A stretch of 64,000 nt of DNA from Dyadobacter sp. 50-39 (GCA_001898145.1 MKSR01000008.1:62001-126000); one strand, 5' to 3'; shown: positions 27,952-37,185, counted from the stretch's first letter. The notes: a model not told the origin generated them from the letters alone. Numbers and translations: made by a program.

Positions 27952-29055
27952 TCAGAGGTAATTCTCCTCCCGCAAAACTGTGTCGATCAGAATTGGTTTG
28001 GGAAGCACTTCTACTTCCTCATGATTGTAAAAAGCCATCCCTTGGGGCAAATCTATCCTTTCGGTTTCAGGAATTTCGAGCCACCAAAAGCGCACTTGCA
28101 ATCGCTGATGTGTGAGAATGTGGGAATAAACTTTCGGGATTTCAGTCAGGCGACCTTTTTTCAGGAGGTTTTGGAAAGCAGGGTCAGGTATGGTGAGATG
28201 ATCGGGAGTTGCGGTGGAAGCGGCGGATTCTACCAAATGGAAGTCGTAGAGGCCCTTCCAGATATCGCGGCCGCGGCGCTCGTGCATCGCGAGCCTGTCG
28301 CCCTGCCGGATGATGAAGTAGTTCAAAAAACGGTGCTTGACCGTCAGCTTCTTAATTTTAACTGGCAGCTGGCCCTGCATTTGATGTATATACGCGAAAC
28401 AGCGGCCATTAAAAATGCAAACCGCGCAATTGGGCGACGCGGGCACACATTGCAAGGCACCAAATTCGATCATCGCCTGATTATAAGTAGCCGGATCGTC
28501 CTTCGAAACGAGCCACCTCGCCAGTGAGGCAAATTCTTTTTTACCTTCATTACCCAGCATATCCGCCTGAATGCCGAAGATCCGGGCCATAACCCGGTAC
28601 ACGTTCCCGTCAATAGCCGGCACCGCCTCGTCGAATGCGAAAGATGCGATGGCCGCAGCCGTATACTGCCCCAGCCCTTTCAGTTTCAAAAGCCTTTCAG
28701 CACTTTCAGGAAACTTTCCGTTGTAGTCGTTCACGACCTGCCTTGCCGTGAAATGCATGTTACGGGCGCGGGAGTAATATCCAAGCCCCTGCCAAAGCCT
28801 CAGCACATCGCGCTCCTCGGCAGCAGCCAGATCGAAGACCGTCGGATATTGCTCGGTAAAACGCTCATAATAAGGTAACCCCTGGGCGACCCGCGTCTGT
28901 TGCAGGATCACCTCCGACAACCAAATTTTATATGGATCTTTGGTTTCCCGCCAAGGTAAATGGCGATGATTTTCGAGATACCAGGATTTCAGTCTTCTGT
29001 TAAAATCAATCACCTCCAAATCGTCCGGTATCATATTATTTTCACTTATGTGCAC
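27952..29055 (-). CDS. mutY: A/G-specific adenine glycosylase MutY
   Basis: A 367-residue base-excision glycosylase that removes adenine opposite 8-oxoguanine. The catalytic Glu lies in WLSEVILQQT, the helix-hairpin-helix is LKGLGQYTAAAIASFAF and the catalytic Asp is in AIDGNVYRV. The [4Fe-4S] cysteines have C-x6-C-x2-C-x5-C spacing in ALQCVPASPNCAVCIFNGRC. The C-terminal NUDIX-like domain for 8-oxoG recognition follows. Two starts (29055 and codon 8) are possible. Divergent from hup. Confidence 0.95.
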   Translation of the reverse strand: MHISENNMIPDDLEVIDFNRRLKSWYLENHRHLPWRETKDPYKIWLSEVILQQTRVAQGLPYYERFTEQYPTVFDLAAAEERDVLRLWQGLGYYSRARNMHFTARQVVNDYNGKFPESAERLLKLKGLGQYTAAAIASFAFDEAVPAIDGNVYRVMARIFGIQADMLGNEGKKEFASLARWLVSKDDPATYNQAMIEFGALQCVPASPNCAVCIFNGRCFAYIHQMQGQLPVKIKKLTVKHRFLNYFIIRQGDRLAMHERRGRDIWKGLYDFHLVESAASTATPDHLTIPDPAFQNLLKKGRLTEIPKVYSHILTHQRLQVRFWWLEIPETERIDLPQGMAFYNHEEVEVLPKPILIDTVLREENYL

Positions 29056-29119
29056 TGTTTTTTAATGAATTATATAAAAAAGGGGAAGATCATCCTTTTA
29101 AGTTTTACTAAAATTACCG

Positions 29120-29127
29120 TACCTTTG
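29120..29127 (+). promoter_or_regulatory. -7 box of the hup operon promoter
   Basis: A perfect TACCTTTG (TAnnTTTG) in the mutY-hup gap, 66 bases before the GTG start of hup. The -33 region about 21 bases upstream reads TTTTA, not TTTG. Confidence 0.5.
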
Positions 29128-29193
29128 TGTTCCCAAAATTTACAGGAGTAAGTAAATTAATGAAATAATATCCACTTAAAGTAAACAATCAAA

Positions 29194-29499
29194 GTGACTA
29201 AGGCAGACGTAATCGCACAGATTTCCGAGAAAACAGGCGTAGACAAGGGCGACGTTCAGCAAACGCTAGAATCGTTTTTTACCGTGGTAAAGGACTCACT
29301 TTCTGATGGTGAGAACCTTTATGTTAGAGGTTTCGGTAGTTTCATCAACAAAAAACGTGCGCGCAAAGTGGCCCGCAATATTTCAAAGGGAACTTCCATG
29401 ATTATTGACGAGCACTTTGTTCCAAGCTTCAAGCCTGCAAAAGTTTTTGTTGAGCAGGTAAAAGAAAGTGACAAACTGAAAGCAGTCGCTGAAAAGTAA
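29194..29499 (+). CDS. hup: HU/IHF-family DNA-binding protein
   Basis: A 101-residue nucleoid protein. The two-helix dimerisation part (TKADVIAQISEKTGVDKGDVQQTLESFFTVV) and the RGFGSF beta-arm base are classic; the DNA-binding arm has KKRARKVARNISKG. It starts with GTG. First gene of a run hup-TPR-small protein-rng that is conserved beside mutY in this phylum, as far as I recall. Confidence 0.95.
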   Translation: MTKADVIAQISEKTGVDKGDVQQTLESFFTVVKDSLSDGENLYVRGFGSFINKKRARKVARNISKGTSMIIDEHFVPSFKPAKVFVEQVKESDKLKAVAEK

Positions 29500-29529
29500 T
29501 TTACCTGAAAAGGTTGAGTTATAAGAGTT

Positions 29530-30372
29530 ATGAAAAAGTCCATTTTACTTTCTTGCGTGCTTGCGGTAGCATTGGTAGGAACGCTTTTTAGCCTTCCGAA
29601 GGTCGTCGTGAACAATAAAGGGAAGGAAGTGGACAAGGAAAAGGGCCAGTCAGCCGCGGCTACATCAGCTGCACCGGCTGAATCCTCTTCCAAATCGCAT
29701 GATGGAGCCGCTTTAACCCCTGATCAGCAGAAAGTTGTGGATCAGCTCAGAAGCGGCTTCAATCAGGCGGGTGATAAGGACAAGGTTGCTGTGGGCGTTA
29801 AGCTTTCAGACGAATTCGCGAAACTGCAAAAATTTGACAGTGCCGCATTCTATGCTGAAAAGGTGGCATTACTCTCCCCTGCTGTCGAAAATATCATGCG
29901 TGCGGGTGACCGTTACTATGAAGCGTACGGGTTTGCGGTGGACGAGCAGAAAGCCAAAAACCTGGGCTCCAAAACCCGTGAATATTATCAAAAAGCTATT
30001 GACCAGAATCCTGGCCTGTTGACTGCCAAAGCCAACATGGCGATGACCTACGTAAATACAGAGAACCCGATGCAGGGTATTCTGATGTTGCGAGAGGTGA
30101 TCGACGCGGATCCTACGAACGAACTGGCATTGTTCAATCTGGGAATCTTGTCCATGAGATCTAACCAATATTCAAAAGCTGCTGACAGGTTCAGACAGAT
30201 TTTAACCAACAATCCTGCAAATACGAAAGCCAAGTTCTATCTTGGACTTTCGCTGGTAGAATTGGGTGACAAGGAACAAGCAAGCAAAGTTCTGTCGGAG
30301 GTTAAAAAAGAGGAAAAAGACCCGGTAATCCAGCAAGCCATCGGCGAGTTGGAAGGCCGTCTGGGCAACTGA
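29530..30372 (+). CDS. secreted/anchored TPR-repeat protein
   Basis: A 280-residue protein with an N-terminal hydrophobic helix (residues 4-24, LLSCVLAVALVGTLFSL), a low-complexity Ala/Ser-rich linker and at least four TPR units, for example LTAKANMAMTYVNTENPMQGI, ELALFNLGILSMRSNQYSKAA and AKFYLGLSLVELGDKEQAS. TPRs mediate protein contacts; no enzyme activity is seen. It begins 30 bases after hup and precedes the 29-residue basic gene by 50 bases, so it is likely in the same operon. Confidence 0.85.
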   Translation: MKKSILLSCVLAVALVGTLFSLPKVVVNNKGKEVDKEKGQSAAATSAAPAESSSKSHDGAALTPDQQKVVDQLRSGFNQAGDKDKVAVGVKLSDEFAKLQKFDSAAFYAEKVALLSPAVENIMRAGDRYYEAYGFAVDEQKAKNLGSKTREYYQKAIDQNPGLLTAKANMAMTYVNTENPMQGILMLREVIDADPTNELALFNLGILSMRSNQYSKAADRFRQILTNNPANTKAKFYLGLSLVELGDKEQASKVLSEVKKEEKDPVIQQAIGELEGRLGN

Positions 30373-30422
30373 TCATCAGGTCATAAAGGAAATACATTAC
30401 TTATTTATAAAACGACATAATC

Positions 30423-30512
30423 ATGCCTTGCGGAAAAAAGAGAAAAAGACATAAGATCTCCACTCACAAGAGAAAGAAAAGACTCAGAAAAAACAGACAT
30501 AAGAAGAAATAA
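30423..30512 (+). CDS. 29-residue extremely basic small protein (ribosome-associated candidate)
   Basis: ATG at 30423 to TAA at 30510-30512 encodes 29 residues beginning MPCGKKRKRHK and ending RHKKK. About two thirds are Lys, Arg or His, with one Cys. I recall near-identical small ORFs in the same place in other Bacteroidota, annotated as hypothetical. The composition is that of a tiny ribosomal protein, and Bacteroidota ribosomes are reported to carry an extra large-subunit protein (bL38); equating the two is my inference. It lies between the TPR gene and rng. Confidence 0.75.
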   Translation: MPCGKKRKRHKISTHKRKKRLRKNRHKKK

Positions 30513-30518
30513 TTGGCT

Positions 30519-30550
30519 ATGACCGGGTTTTAGTATTAAGATCCGGTCAT
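30519..30550 (+). other. hairpin between the small basic gene and rng
   Basis: ATGACCGG at 30519-30526 and CCGGTCAT at 30543-30550 can pair over a 16-base loop. There is no clear T-run, so it may be a weak terminator or a processing or stabilising hairpin ahead of rng. Confidence 0.4.
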
Positions 30551-30638
30551 CCTTATTCCCCACGTTTGTGTCCCGCTAACAGTCTGATATGCGGGGAGTT
30601 AAGTATCAACATTATCGAGCCATTCAGTTGGTTGAACA

Positions 30639-32201
30639 TTGAGTAACGAATTATTAATCAATTCTACTCAAAAGGGAGAGCGTATAGCCCTTTTGCAGGA
30701 TAAACGTCTTTTAGAATATCACGTAGAAACACCGGACCAGAGCTTTACCGTAGGTGACATTTACCTCGGTACTGTGCGGAAACTGGTGGCAGGGCTCAAT
30801 GCTGCCTTTGTAGACGTTGGTTTTGAGAAAGATGCGTTCCTGCATTACCTCGATTTAGGGCCGAATATCAACTCGCTGAACAAGCTCACCAAGGATGTAA
30901 TCGCCAAGCGCGCGCATTCCGGCAACTTGAAAAACTTCAAGATGGAGCCGGAAATCGAAAAGCTTGGGAAAATCGATAAAGTCCTTTCCAAAAATCAGCC
31001 GATTCTCGTTCAGATCGTCAAAGAGCCTATTTCTACCAAAGGCCCGAGACTTTCCTGCGACATTTCAATTGCCGGCCGGTACATTGTACTTGTTCCATTC
31101 TCCAACTCCGTCAACCTTTCCAAAAAAATCACCGACAAGCAGGAACGCAACCGCTTGCAACGGCTGATGTCGTCCATTAAGCCCCAGAACTTCGGGGTGA
31201 TCATTCGCACGGTCGCTACCGGCAAGGATGTGGACGAGCTCAACAAGGATTTGCAGGACTGTCTGGATAAATGGGAAAACGGTATCAAAGCGTTGAAAGA
31301 CGCCAAGCCACGTGACCGCGTGATCGGCGAAATGAACCGTGCATCGTCGATCATCCGCGACATGCTCAACGAATCATTCGACAGCATTACCGTGGATTCC
31401 AAGGATGTGTACGATGATATTAAGGCATACATCCACAACATCGCGCCGGAAAAAGAGAACATTCTCCGCCTGCACAACGGCAAGAACAAGCTGTTCGAAC
31501 AATTTGGGCTGGAAAAACAAATCAAATCGTTGTTCGGTCGTTCGGTAAGCCTTCCTAATGGCGGTTACCTGATCATCGAGCATACGGAAGCATTGCACGT
31601 AATCGATGTCAACAGCGGTAATAAATCCAATTCCGAAGAGGATCAGGAGGCTACTGCATTGAGTGTCAACCTCGAAGCGGCGAAGGAAATTGCCCGTCAG
31701 CTGCGCCTGCGCGATATGGGCGGCATTATCGTTGTCGACTTCATCGACATGAAGAAAGCGGAGAACAAGCGCACGCTGTTCGACGTCATGCGCGATGAAA
31801 TGAAGGGCGACCGGTCGAAATACACTGTTCTGCCGCTATCGAAATTCGGCTTGCTGCAAATCACGCGTCAGCGCGTGAGGCCGGAAATGAACATCGTCAC
31901 CCGCGAAACCTGCCCTACCTGCGGCGGTACGGGTACGATCCAGGCGAGCATTCTCGTATCCGACGTGATCGCCAATAACCTCGATTACATTCTCACCAAG
32001 CAGAACGAGCGCGGTATTACCATTTCGCTCCACCCGTTCCTGCATTCGTATTTCACGAAAGGGCTGATTTCCGAGCAGGTGAAATGGTTCTTCCATTACA
32101 AAACCTGGGTGAAGCTGATCAAAGACTCGTCATTAGGCGTGGTGGATTTCAAGTTCCATAACCGTTACGGGGAGGAGATTGAGATTGTGCCGGTGAACTG
32201 A
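30639..32201 (+). CDS. rng: ribonuclease E/G family endoribonuclease
   Basis: A 520-residue Rne/Rng-family RNase without the long C-terminal degradosome tail, so RNase G-like. The N-terminal S1 domain (GDIYLGTVRKLVAGLNAAFVDVG) is interrupted in the family manner, the catalytic Mg site is in HVIDVNSGN and GGIIVVDFIDM, and the zinc-link CPTCGGTG closes the dimer. It matures rRNA and turns over mRNA. The start is TTG at 30639; no in-frame ATG lies near, and the reading MSNELLIN fits family N-termini. Confidence 0.95.
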   Translation: MSNELLINSTQKGERIALLQDKRLLEYHVETPDQSFTVGDIYLGTVRKLVAGLNAAFVDVGFEKDAFLHYLDLGPNINSLNKLTKDVIAKRAHSGNLKNFKMEPEIEKLGKIDKVLSKNQPILVQIVKEPISTKGPRLSCDISIAGRYIVLVPFSNSVNLSKKITDKQERNRLQRLMSSIKPQNFGVIIRTVATGKDVDELNKDLQDCLDKWENGIKALKDAKPRDRVIGEMNRASSIIRDMLNESFDSITVDSKDVYDDIKAYIHNIAPEKENILRLHNGKNKLFEQFGLEKQIKSLFGRSVSLPNGGYLIIEHTEALHVIDVNSGNKSNSEEDQEATALSVNLEAAKEIARQLRLRDMGGIIVVDFIDMKKAENKRTLFDVMRDEMKGDRSKYTVLPLSKFGLLQITRQRVRPEMNIVTRETCPTCGGTGTIQASILVSDVIANNLDYILTKQNERGITISLHPFLHSYFTKGLISEQVKWFFHYKTWVKLIKDSSLGVVDFKFHNRYGEEIEIVPVN

Positions 32202-32236
32202 CGGTGGTCAGGTGTGTCATTTGTTGTCAGGTATTG

Positions 32237-33058
32237 CTATTGCCCTTTCCAGCTTGGTTCCCGCTTTTCTTTGAAGGCTAATGCGCCTTCTTTAGCATCT
32301 TCTGTTTTCAGGAGCTTATCTAACTCGCTTTTCAGGAAAGTATGCTGCTCGTTTTGAGGAAGTTTCTTCAATTCGTGCAAGCTGCGCATGCCTGACTGGA
32401 TCGCCACCGGTGCGCTGTTGCAGATCTGCGCGGCCAAAGCGTTTACTTCCTCTTCAATAGTTTGGGTTAAATGCGTAACCAAGCCCATTTCAAATGCTTC
32501 TTTTCCAGAATACACCTTTCCCGTAATTGACATTTCCAGAATCTTTTTTTCTGACAAGATCGGCGCCAGCGATGCCATTACCTGCATCGGCCAGATGCCT
32601 CTTTTCACCTCAGGCAAACTGAATGTAGCCTCAGGCACACTGAAAACAAATGTACAACCGCAGATCATCAGGAAGCCGCCAGCCAGCACTGGCCCTTCCA
32701 CCTGTGCAATACAAGGTTTCAACAACTCGTTGAATGCATCCCCAATTCGCGCCTCTTCGTGTATTCGTGGCAATAACCCATTCACAGTGTTTGCAGCAGG
32801 ATCATGAAATGCATGCAAGTCCGCCCCGGCACAGAACACAGAACCTTCCGCTTTCAGGACCACGCAGCGAATGTCAGCAACATAATGCGCGTAGGCCAGC
32901 GCGAAAATGATTTCCTCCGCCATCGTAGGCGTGAATGCGTTGCGTTTTTCAGGCCGGGCTAATGTGATGGTAAAAAGATGTCCGGCCCTTGCAGTTTTAA
33001 TGTGCAAAAACCGGACGTTATCGAAAGCCTGAATGTCTTCCTCGGTGTAGAATCGCAT
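32237..33058 (-). CDS. enoyl-CoA hydratase/isomerase family protein
   Basis: A 273-residue crotonase-fold protein. The first oxyanion-hole segment is GSVFCAGADLHAF and the second lies in VLAGGFLMICGCTFVFSVPEATFSLPEV. The usual hydratase Glu pair is not both obvious: PEVKRGIWP has one acidic residue. The reaction (hydratase, isomerase or other) therefore cannot be set. It ends 36 bases from rng on the opposite strand. Confidence 0.85.
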   Translation of the reverse strand: MRFYTEEDIQAFDNVRFLHIKTARAGHLFTITLARPEKRNAFTPTMAEEIIFALAYAHYVADIRCVVLKAEGSVFCAGADLHAFHDPAANTVNGLLPRIHEEARIGDAFNELLKPCIAQVEGPVLAGGFLMICGCTFVFSVPEATFSLPEVKRGIWPMQVMASLAPILSEKKILEMSITGKVYSGKEAFEMGLVTHLTQTIEEEVNALAAQICNSAPVAIQSGMRSLHELKKLPQNEQHTFLKSELDKLLKTEDAKEGALAFKEKREPSWKGQ

Positions 33059-33098
33059 GCCAAAATTTGGTTAGTTCGCTTTGGCAATTATAGCAAAA

Positions 33099-34184
33099 TT
33101 ATCGGGTCACCACGCCCTCAACCATCTTAATATACTGCGCGATACCTTCTTCAATCTCATTCAGGTATATGAATTCATCTGCACTATGGGAACGTGCGGA
33201 ATGCCCTGGCCCCATTTTCAGCGACGGACAATCAAGCAATGCCTGATCGGATGTCGTTGGTGAACCATACGCATTACGGCCTAATTTCAAACCTTCCAGC
33301 ACAATCGGGTGGTCCATCGGAATGCTCGATGGCCGCAGACGGATCGACCGCGGGTTTACCTCGGACTGAATGTTAGCCTTAATCTCAGAAATAACTTCCT
33401 CCAAAGTGTACTGATCCGTCACGCGCACGTCGATCGTGAAAGTGCACGCGTCGGGCACAACATTATGCTGCGTACCCGCATTGATGATCGTCACCGACAT
33501 TTTGATGGGGCCCAGCGTCGGGGATACTTTGGGAAACCTGTATTCCGTAATCCACTGAATGTCTTTCAGCGCCTTATAAATCGCGTTCTCGCCTTCCTCA
33601 CGTGCGGCGTGGCCGGATATACCCTTCGCGGTACAATCCAGCACGAGCAGGCCCTTTTCAGCCACCGCCAAATGCATTTCGGTAGGTTCGCCCACAATGG
33701 CAAATGCGATTTCAGGAAGCTCGGGGGCTACGATTTCAAGTCCTTCCTTGCCCGAAATTTCCTCTTCCGCCGTGGTGGCGATGGCGATGTTATAAGTCAG
33801 GTCTTCCCGGTCGTAGAAATGGCAGAAAGTGGCGATCAGCGATACCAGGCAACCGCCCGCATCATTACTACCCAGGCCATACAGCTTCCCGTCCTGTTCG
33901 ATTGCCTTAAATGGGTCCAGGGTCCAGGATTTGTTCGGCTTCACCGTATCATGGTGCGAGTTGAGCAGCATGGTAGGCTTGGCTGCATCGAAATGCTTGT
34001 TGTAAGCCCAGAGATTGTTCTTTTTAGTATGAAACGGAATGCCTTTACCCGTAAAGAAATCCGCCAGAATTTTCGCTGTATTTTCTTCTTCCTTGCTGAA
34101 AGAAGGCGTTTCGATCAGGCTTTTTAAAAGCGCGATAGCCTCCGCAGCCAGCGTTTGTATGTTTTCCGAAGTGCTGTTTACCAT
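33099..34184 (-). CDS. argE: M20 acylornithine/acylcitrulline deacylase (ArgE-like)
   Basis: A 361-residue zinc hydrolase of family M20, predicted to remove the acyl group in the acylated arginine pathway. The metal and catalytic residues are in LLNSHHDTVKP, GLGSNDAGGCL and TAEEEISGKEG; the dimerisation domain follows. The ATG at 34184 overlaps the proA stop by 7 bases; the frame runs 10 codons further but inside proA. The location in the proBA operon and the N-acylornithine carbamoyltransferase at 42.7 kb suggest the substrate is N-acetyl- or N-succinyl-citrulline. Confidence 0.88.
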   Translation of the reverse strand: MVNSTSENIQTLAAEAIALLKSLIETPSFSKEEENTAKILADFFTGKGIPFHTKKNNLWAYNKHFDAAKPTMLLNSHHDTVKPNKSWTLDPFKAIEQDGKLYGLGSNDAGGCLVSLIATFCHFYDREDLTYNIAIATTAEEEISGKEGLEIVAPELPEIAFAIVGEPTEMHLAVAEKGLLVLDCTAKGISGHAAREEGENAIYKALKDIQWITEYRFPKVSPTLGPIKMSVTIINAGTQHNVVPDACTFTIDVRVTDQYTLEEVISEIKANIQSEVNPRSIRLRPSSIPMDHPIVLEGLKLGRNAYGSPTTSDQALLDCPSLKMGPGHSARSHSADEFIYLNEIEEGIAQYIKMVEGVVTR

Positions 34185-35428
34185 CTTACTTGTCCGTCTC
34201 CTTTCACAATCCATTTCTCGGTCACCAGTTTTTCCAATGCAAATGGCCCCCTGGCGTGGAGTTTCTGGGTGGAAATACCTATTTCCGCCCCTAATGCAAA
34301 CACGCCGCCGTCCGTAAAGCGAGTCGATGCATTGGCATATACCGACGCCGCGTCCACTTCTTTCAGGAATGTCTCGATGGCCTCTTCATTGGTAGATATA
34401 ATGGCTTCCGAATGCCTGGATGAATAGTTTTCAATTTGCTTTAAGGCATCTTCCAGCCCATCAACGACTTTTACAGAGCATTTGAAATCGAGGAACTCCT
34501 TTCCGAAATCGTCTTCACTGGCATGCTGCAAATAGGGATATTCCGCTTTGTGGAGGATATCATAAGATTCTTCATCCGCGAACACCTCTACATTCCATTT
34601 AATGAAATCCTCTTTCAGTTTGGGCAAAAACTCGCCCGCAACCGCACGATCAACCAAAACTGTATCCAGCGCATTGCAAGCTGAGGGTTTGGAAACCTTC
34701 GCATTCACCACAATTTGCGCACCCTTATCGAGGTCGCCAGTCTTTTCAATATAAGTATGGCAAACGCCGGCACCAGTTTCAATGGTCGGTACCAGTGAAT
34801 TCTGACGTACGAATTTAATCAGTCCCTCGGAGCCGCGCGGGATGATGATATCCACGTATTGAATAGCCGTCAGAAGTTCACCCACAAATTCCCGACCCGT
34901 TGGCAGCAAAGTCACAGCCGCCGCAGGCACACCGAAGTCCGCAAGCGATTCATGGATAAGGCCTACCAGGTAATTGTTGGAATTTTGTGCTTCCTTCCCG
35001 CCTTTGAGCACACACGCATTCGCGGAGCGCAGGCACAGGGAAGCCACGTCGATGGTCACATTCGGGCGCGATTCATAGATAACACCTACCACACCCAGCG
35101 GTACGGCGATTTTTTTCAGGGAAAGTCCCTGCTGAATGGTTTTCTCGACAAACACCTCACCCGTCGGGTCCGGGAGTTCGGCTACCTCGACAAGGCTTTG
35201 CGCCAGTTCGTTGATCCGCTTCTGATTGAGCAGCAAACGGTCCTTTTTCGGGTCGGCATCATCCATCAAATCCAGGTCTTTCCGGTTTTCGGCGATGATG
35301 TTTTCGGCATTGGCCAGCACGCGGGCCGAAAGGTTGATCAGCAGATCAGCCCTCTCCCTGTCTGTCAGCCTGCGAACGGCAGCTGATGCCTCCCGCGCTT
35401 CCTTTAATTGAGGTACTATCGATTCCAT
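34178..35428 (-). CDS. proA: glutamate-5-semialdehyde dehydrogenase
   Basis: Gamma-glutamyl phosphate reductase (416 residues), the second step of proline synthesis. It has the aldehyde-dehydrogenase fold with VPLGVVGVIYESRPNVT and LKGGKEAQNSN, and the catalytic Cys in VSKPSACNALDTVLV. It starts one base inside the proB stop (TAATG), giving translational coupling, and overlaps argE by 7 bases. Confidence 0.96.
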   Translation of the reverse strand: MESIVPQLKEAREASAAVRRLTDRERADLLINLSARVLANAENIIAENRKDLDLMDDADPKKDRLLLNQKRINELAQSLVEVAELPDPTGEVFVEKTIQQGLSLKKIAVPLGVVGVIYESRPNVTIDVASLCLRSANACVLKGGKEAQNSNNYLVGLIHESLADFGVPAAAVTLLPTGREFVGELLTAIQYVDIIIPRGSEGLIKFVRQNSLVPTIETGAGVCHTYIEKTGDLDKGAQIVVNAKVSKPSACNALDTVLVDRAVAGEFLPKLKEDFIKWNVEVFADEESYDILHKAEYPYLQHASEDDFGKEFLDFKCSVKVVDGLEDALKQIENYSSRHSEAIISTNEEAIETFLKEVDAASVYANASTRFTDGGVFALGAEIGISTQKLHARGPFALEKLVTEKWIVKGDGQVRW

Positions 35429-36471
35429 TATAACAAAACTATATCATTGGCATGCGCCACTTCAAAATTCACTGTTTTCAGGTTCGTACGAATCGCCGAG
35501 GATGTCTCGCGCGCCCGTGCGACCGCGATCATTTCGTCTTCCGACGAGTATATTTCAATAATTTCACCGGCTTCAAAATCACCTGTTACTTCGGTTACGC
35601 CTACCGCCAGCAAGCTCTTGCGCTTCAATAATGCTTTCGAGGCACCTTCATCCACACGTAATGTGCCGGATACCAGCCCGCCGCTTCCCAGCCAGCGGTT
35701 ACGCGCCGATAACGTGCTTTTGCCCGGCGTGATCAATGTACCTGCTTCACCTTTCAATGCATTCAGCAGTTCGTTTTCCTGGTTCATTCCAAAAATCACC
35801 ACGCGGATCGCCATTCTGGATGCCAGCTTGGCGAAAGTGAGCTTGGAAGCCATCCCGCCAAGGCCGAGGAAAGATTTATCAGTCCTGACAAACTTGAAAA
35901 CCTCGTTCACATTGGATACGTTCCGCAGGATTTTCCCCTCCTCGTCGAGCAGCCCGCCTACCGACGTGCAGAACATGAGCGATTCGGCCCCAAAACCGAC
36001 GGCCAGCAAGGTTGCCAGCTCGTCATTATCCGAAAATTTCAATTCGCGATCGCTGACCACATCATTTTCATTCACGATCGGAATGATGCCATTTGACCAA
36101 AGCTCTTCGAAAGTCTCTTTGAGTTGCAGGAACTTGTTGCGATTCGCGAAATGCTGCCGCTCACAGAGGCTCTGGGCAATGTAAATTTTATTCGGAACGA
36201 AATAGGAAGCATACAGGCCCACCAGCAGCGGGTTGCCGACCGACGCGGCTGCCTTTCGCTGGGTCATTGTGCCCTTATAGTCATGGATATATGCCTTACC
36301 AGCCCCTACCGCACCCGATGAAACAATGATAATGCGGTATTGGGAATGGATTTCCGAAACCTGCCGGGCTATTTCCGATATGATCCTGACATCAGGTTCA
36401 CCCGAAGGAAGCGTGATAGAGGCCGTCCCGAACTTTATGACGAGAATAGGTTTTGACACTTTGGTATTCAA
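35428..36471 (-). CDS. proB: glutamate 5-kinase
   Basis: Glutamate 5-kinase (347 residues), first step of proline synthesis. The amino-acid-kinase domain has VIKFGTASIT at the N-terminus, SSGAVGAGKAY and EDVVSDRELKFSDNDELATLLA-type glutamate/ATP site residues (IVNENDVVSD), and a C-terminal PUA domain begins about residue 265. It leads a three-gene overlapping operon proB-proA-argE. Confidence 0.95.
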   Translation of the reverse strand: MNTKVSKPILVIKFGTASITLPSGEPDVRIISEIARQVSEIHSQYRIIIVSSGAVGAGKAYIHDYKGTMTQRKAAASVGNPLLVGLYASYFVPNKIYIAQSLCERQHFANRNKFLQLKETFEELWSNGIIPIVNENDVVSDRELKFSDNDELATLLAVGFGAESLMFCTSVGGLLDEEGKILRNVSNVNEVFKFVRTDKSFLGLGGMASKLTFAKLASRMAIRVVIFGMNQENELLNALKGEAGTLITPGKSTLSARNRWLGSGGLVSGTLRVDEGASKALLKRKSLLAVGVTEVTGDFEAGEIIEIYSSEDEMIAVARARETSSAIRTNLKTVNFEVAHANDIVLL

Positions 36472-36513
36472 ATAAGCGGCACCATCTGCGGCGCCCGGTA
36501 ATCAATCTGGCGC

Positions 36514-36521
36514 CAAAAATA
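36514..36521 (-). promoter_or_regulatory. candidate -7 box of the proB-proA-argE operon
   Basis: On the minus strand this reads TATTTTTG, an exact TAnnTTTG, 42 bases before the proB ATG. A TTTG is also present on that strand but only 8 bases upstream, so no properly spaced -33 box is seen. Confidence 0.4.
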
Positions 36522-36576
36522 CTTCTTTTCAAACGAAATCGGATGCCTTAGCTCCGGGCACAGCGGATTTGGCAGA

Positions 36577-37185
36577 TTATAATTCGCTTAAAACGGCCGC
36601 ACTGAACCGCCTTCTGAGCTTTAACGCCATATGGAGCTGATCCAGGTATTCATCCCTTGGAATCTCGATCGCGCCGTAACGGAGTACATTATCATTGATA
36701 AACTGCGTATCCAGCAATGCAAACCGGTTCAATTTGAGTATCTGGATCAAATAGTGAAATGCGACTTTCGACGCATTACTCTCGATTGTAAACATCGATT
36801 CACCAAAAAACACCCCGTTAATCGAAACCCCGTACAGCCCTCCTACCAGCCTGTCCTCGCGCCACGCCTCTACGCTATGCGCGTATCCGATCTCATGCAG
36901 CGCCGTGTACGAAGCGATAATTTCCTCCGAAATCCAGGTGCCCGGTTCACTCGCCCGGGGGAGTGCACAGCCGCGCATGACACCCTCAAAGTCGGTATTG
37001 ATCCGGATATCGAAGTATTTCTTGTTCAGTATCGGGCGCAGCGATTTCGACGGTTTATAGGTATCGATCGGAATAATAGCCCGCGGGTTGGGCGAGTACC
37101 AGTAGATCGTGCCATCCGCCTCCGCCATCGGAAATATGCCATTGATATAGCCATTGAGGAGGTCGTCGGTACTGATTGCAGACAT
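36577..37185 (-). CDS. aat: leucyl/phenylalanyl-tRNA-protein transferase
   Basis: Aat (202 residues) adds Leu or Phe to proteins with N-terminal Lys or Arg in the N-end rule. LLNGYINGIFPMAEADG, YWYSPNPRAIIP, GTWISEEIIASYTALHEIGYAHSVEAW, LVGGLYGVSINGVFFGESMF and LDTQFINDNVLRYGAIEI are all family motifs. The start at 37185 (MSAIS) fits family N-termini; the frame is open 62 codons further but that part reads as non-coding. Confidence 0.95.
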   Translation of the reverse strand: MSAISTDDLLNGYINGIFPMAEADGTIYWYSPNPRAIIPIDTYKPSKSLRPILNKKYFDIRINTDFEGVMRGCALPRASEPGTWISEEIIASYTALHEIGYAHSVEAWREDRLVGGLYGVSINGVFFGESMFTIESNASKVAFHYLIQILKLNRFALLDTQFINDNVLRYGAIEIPRDEYLDQLHMALKLRRRFSAAVLSEL

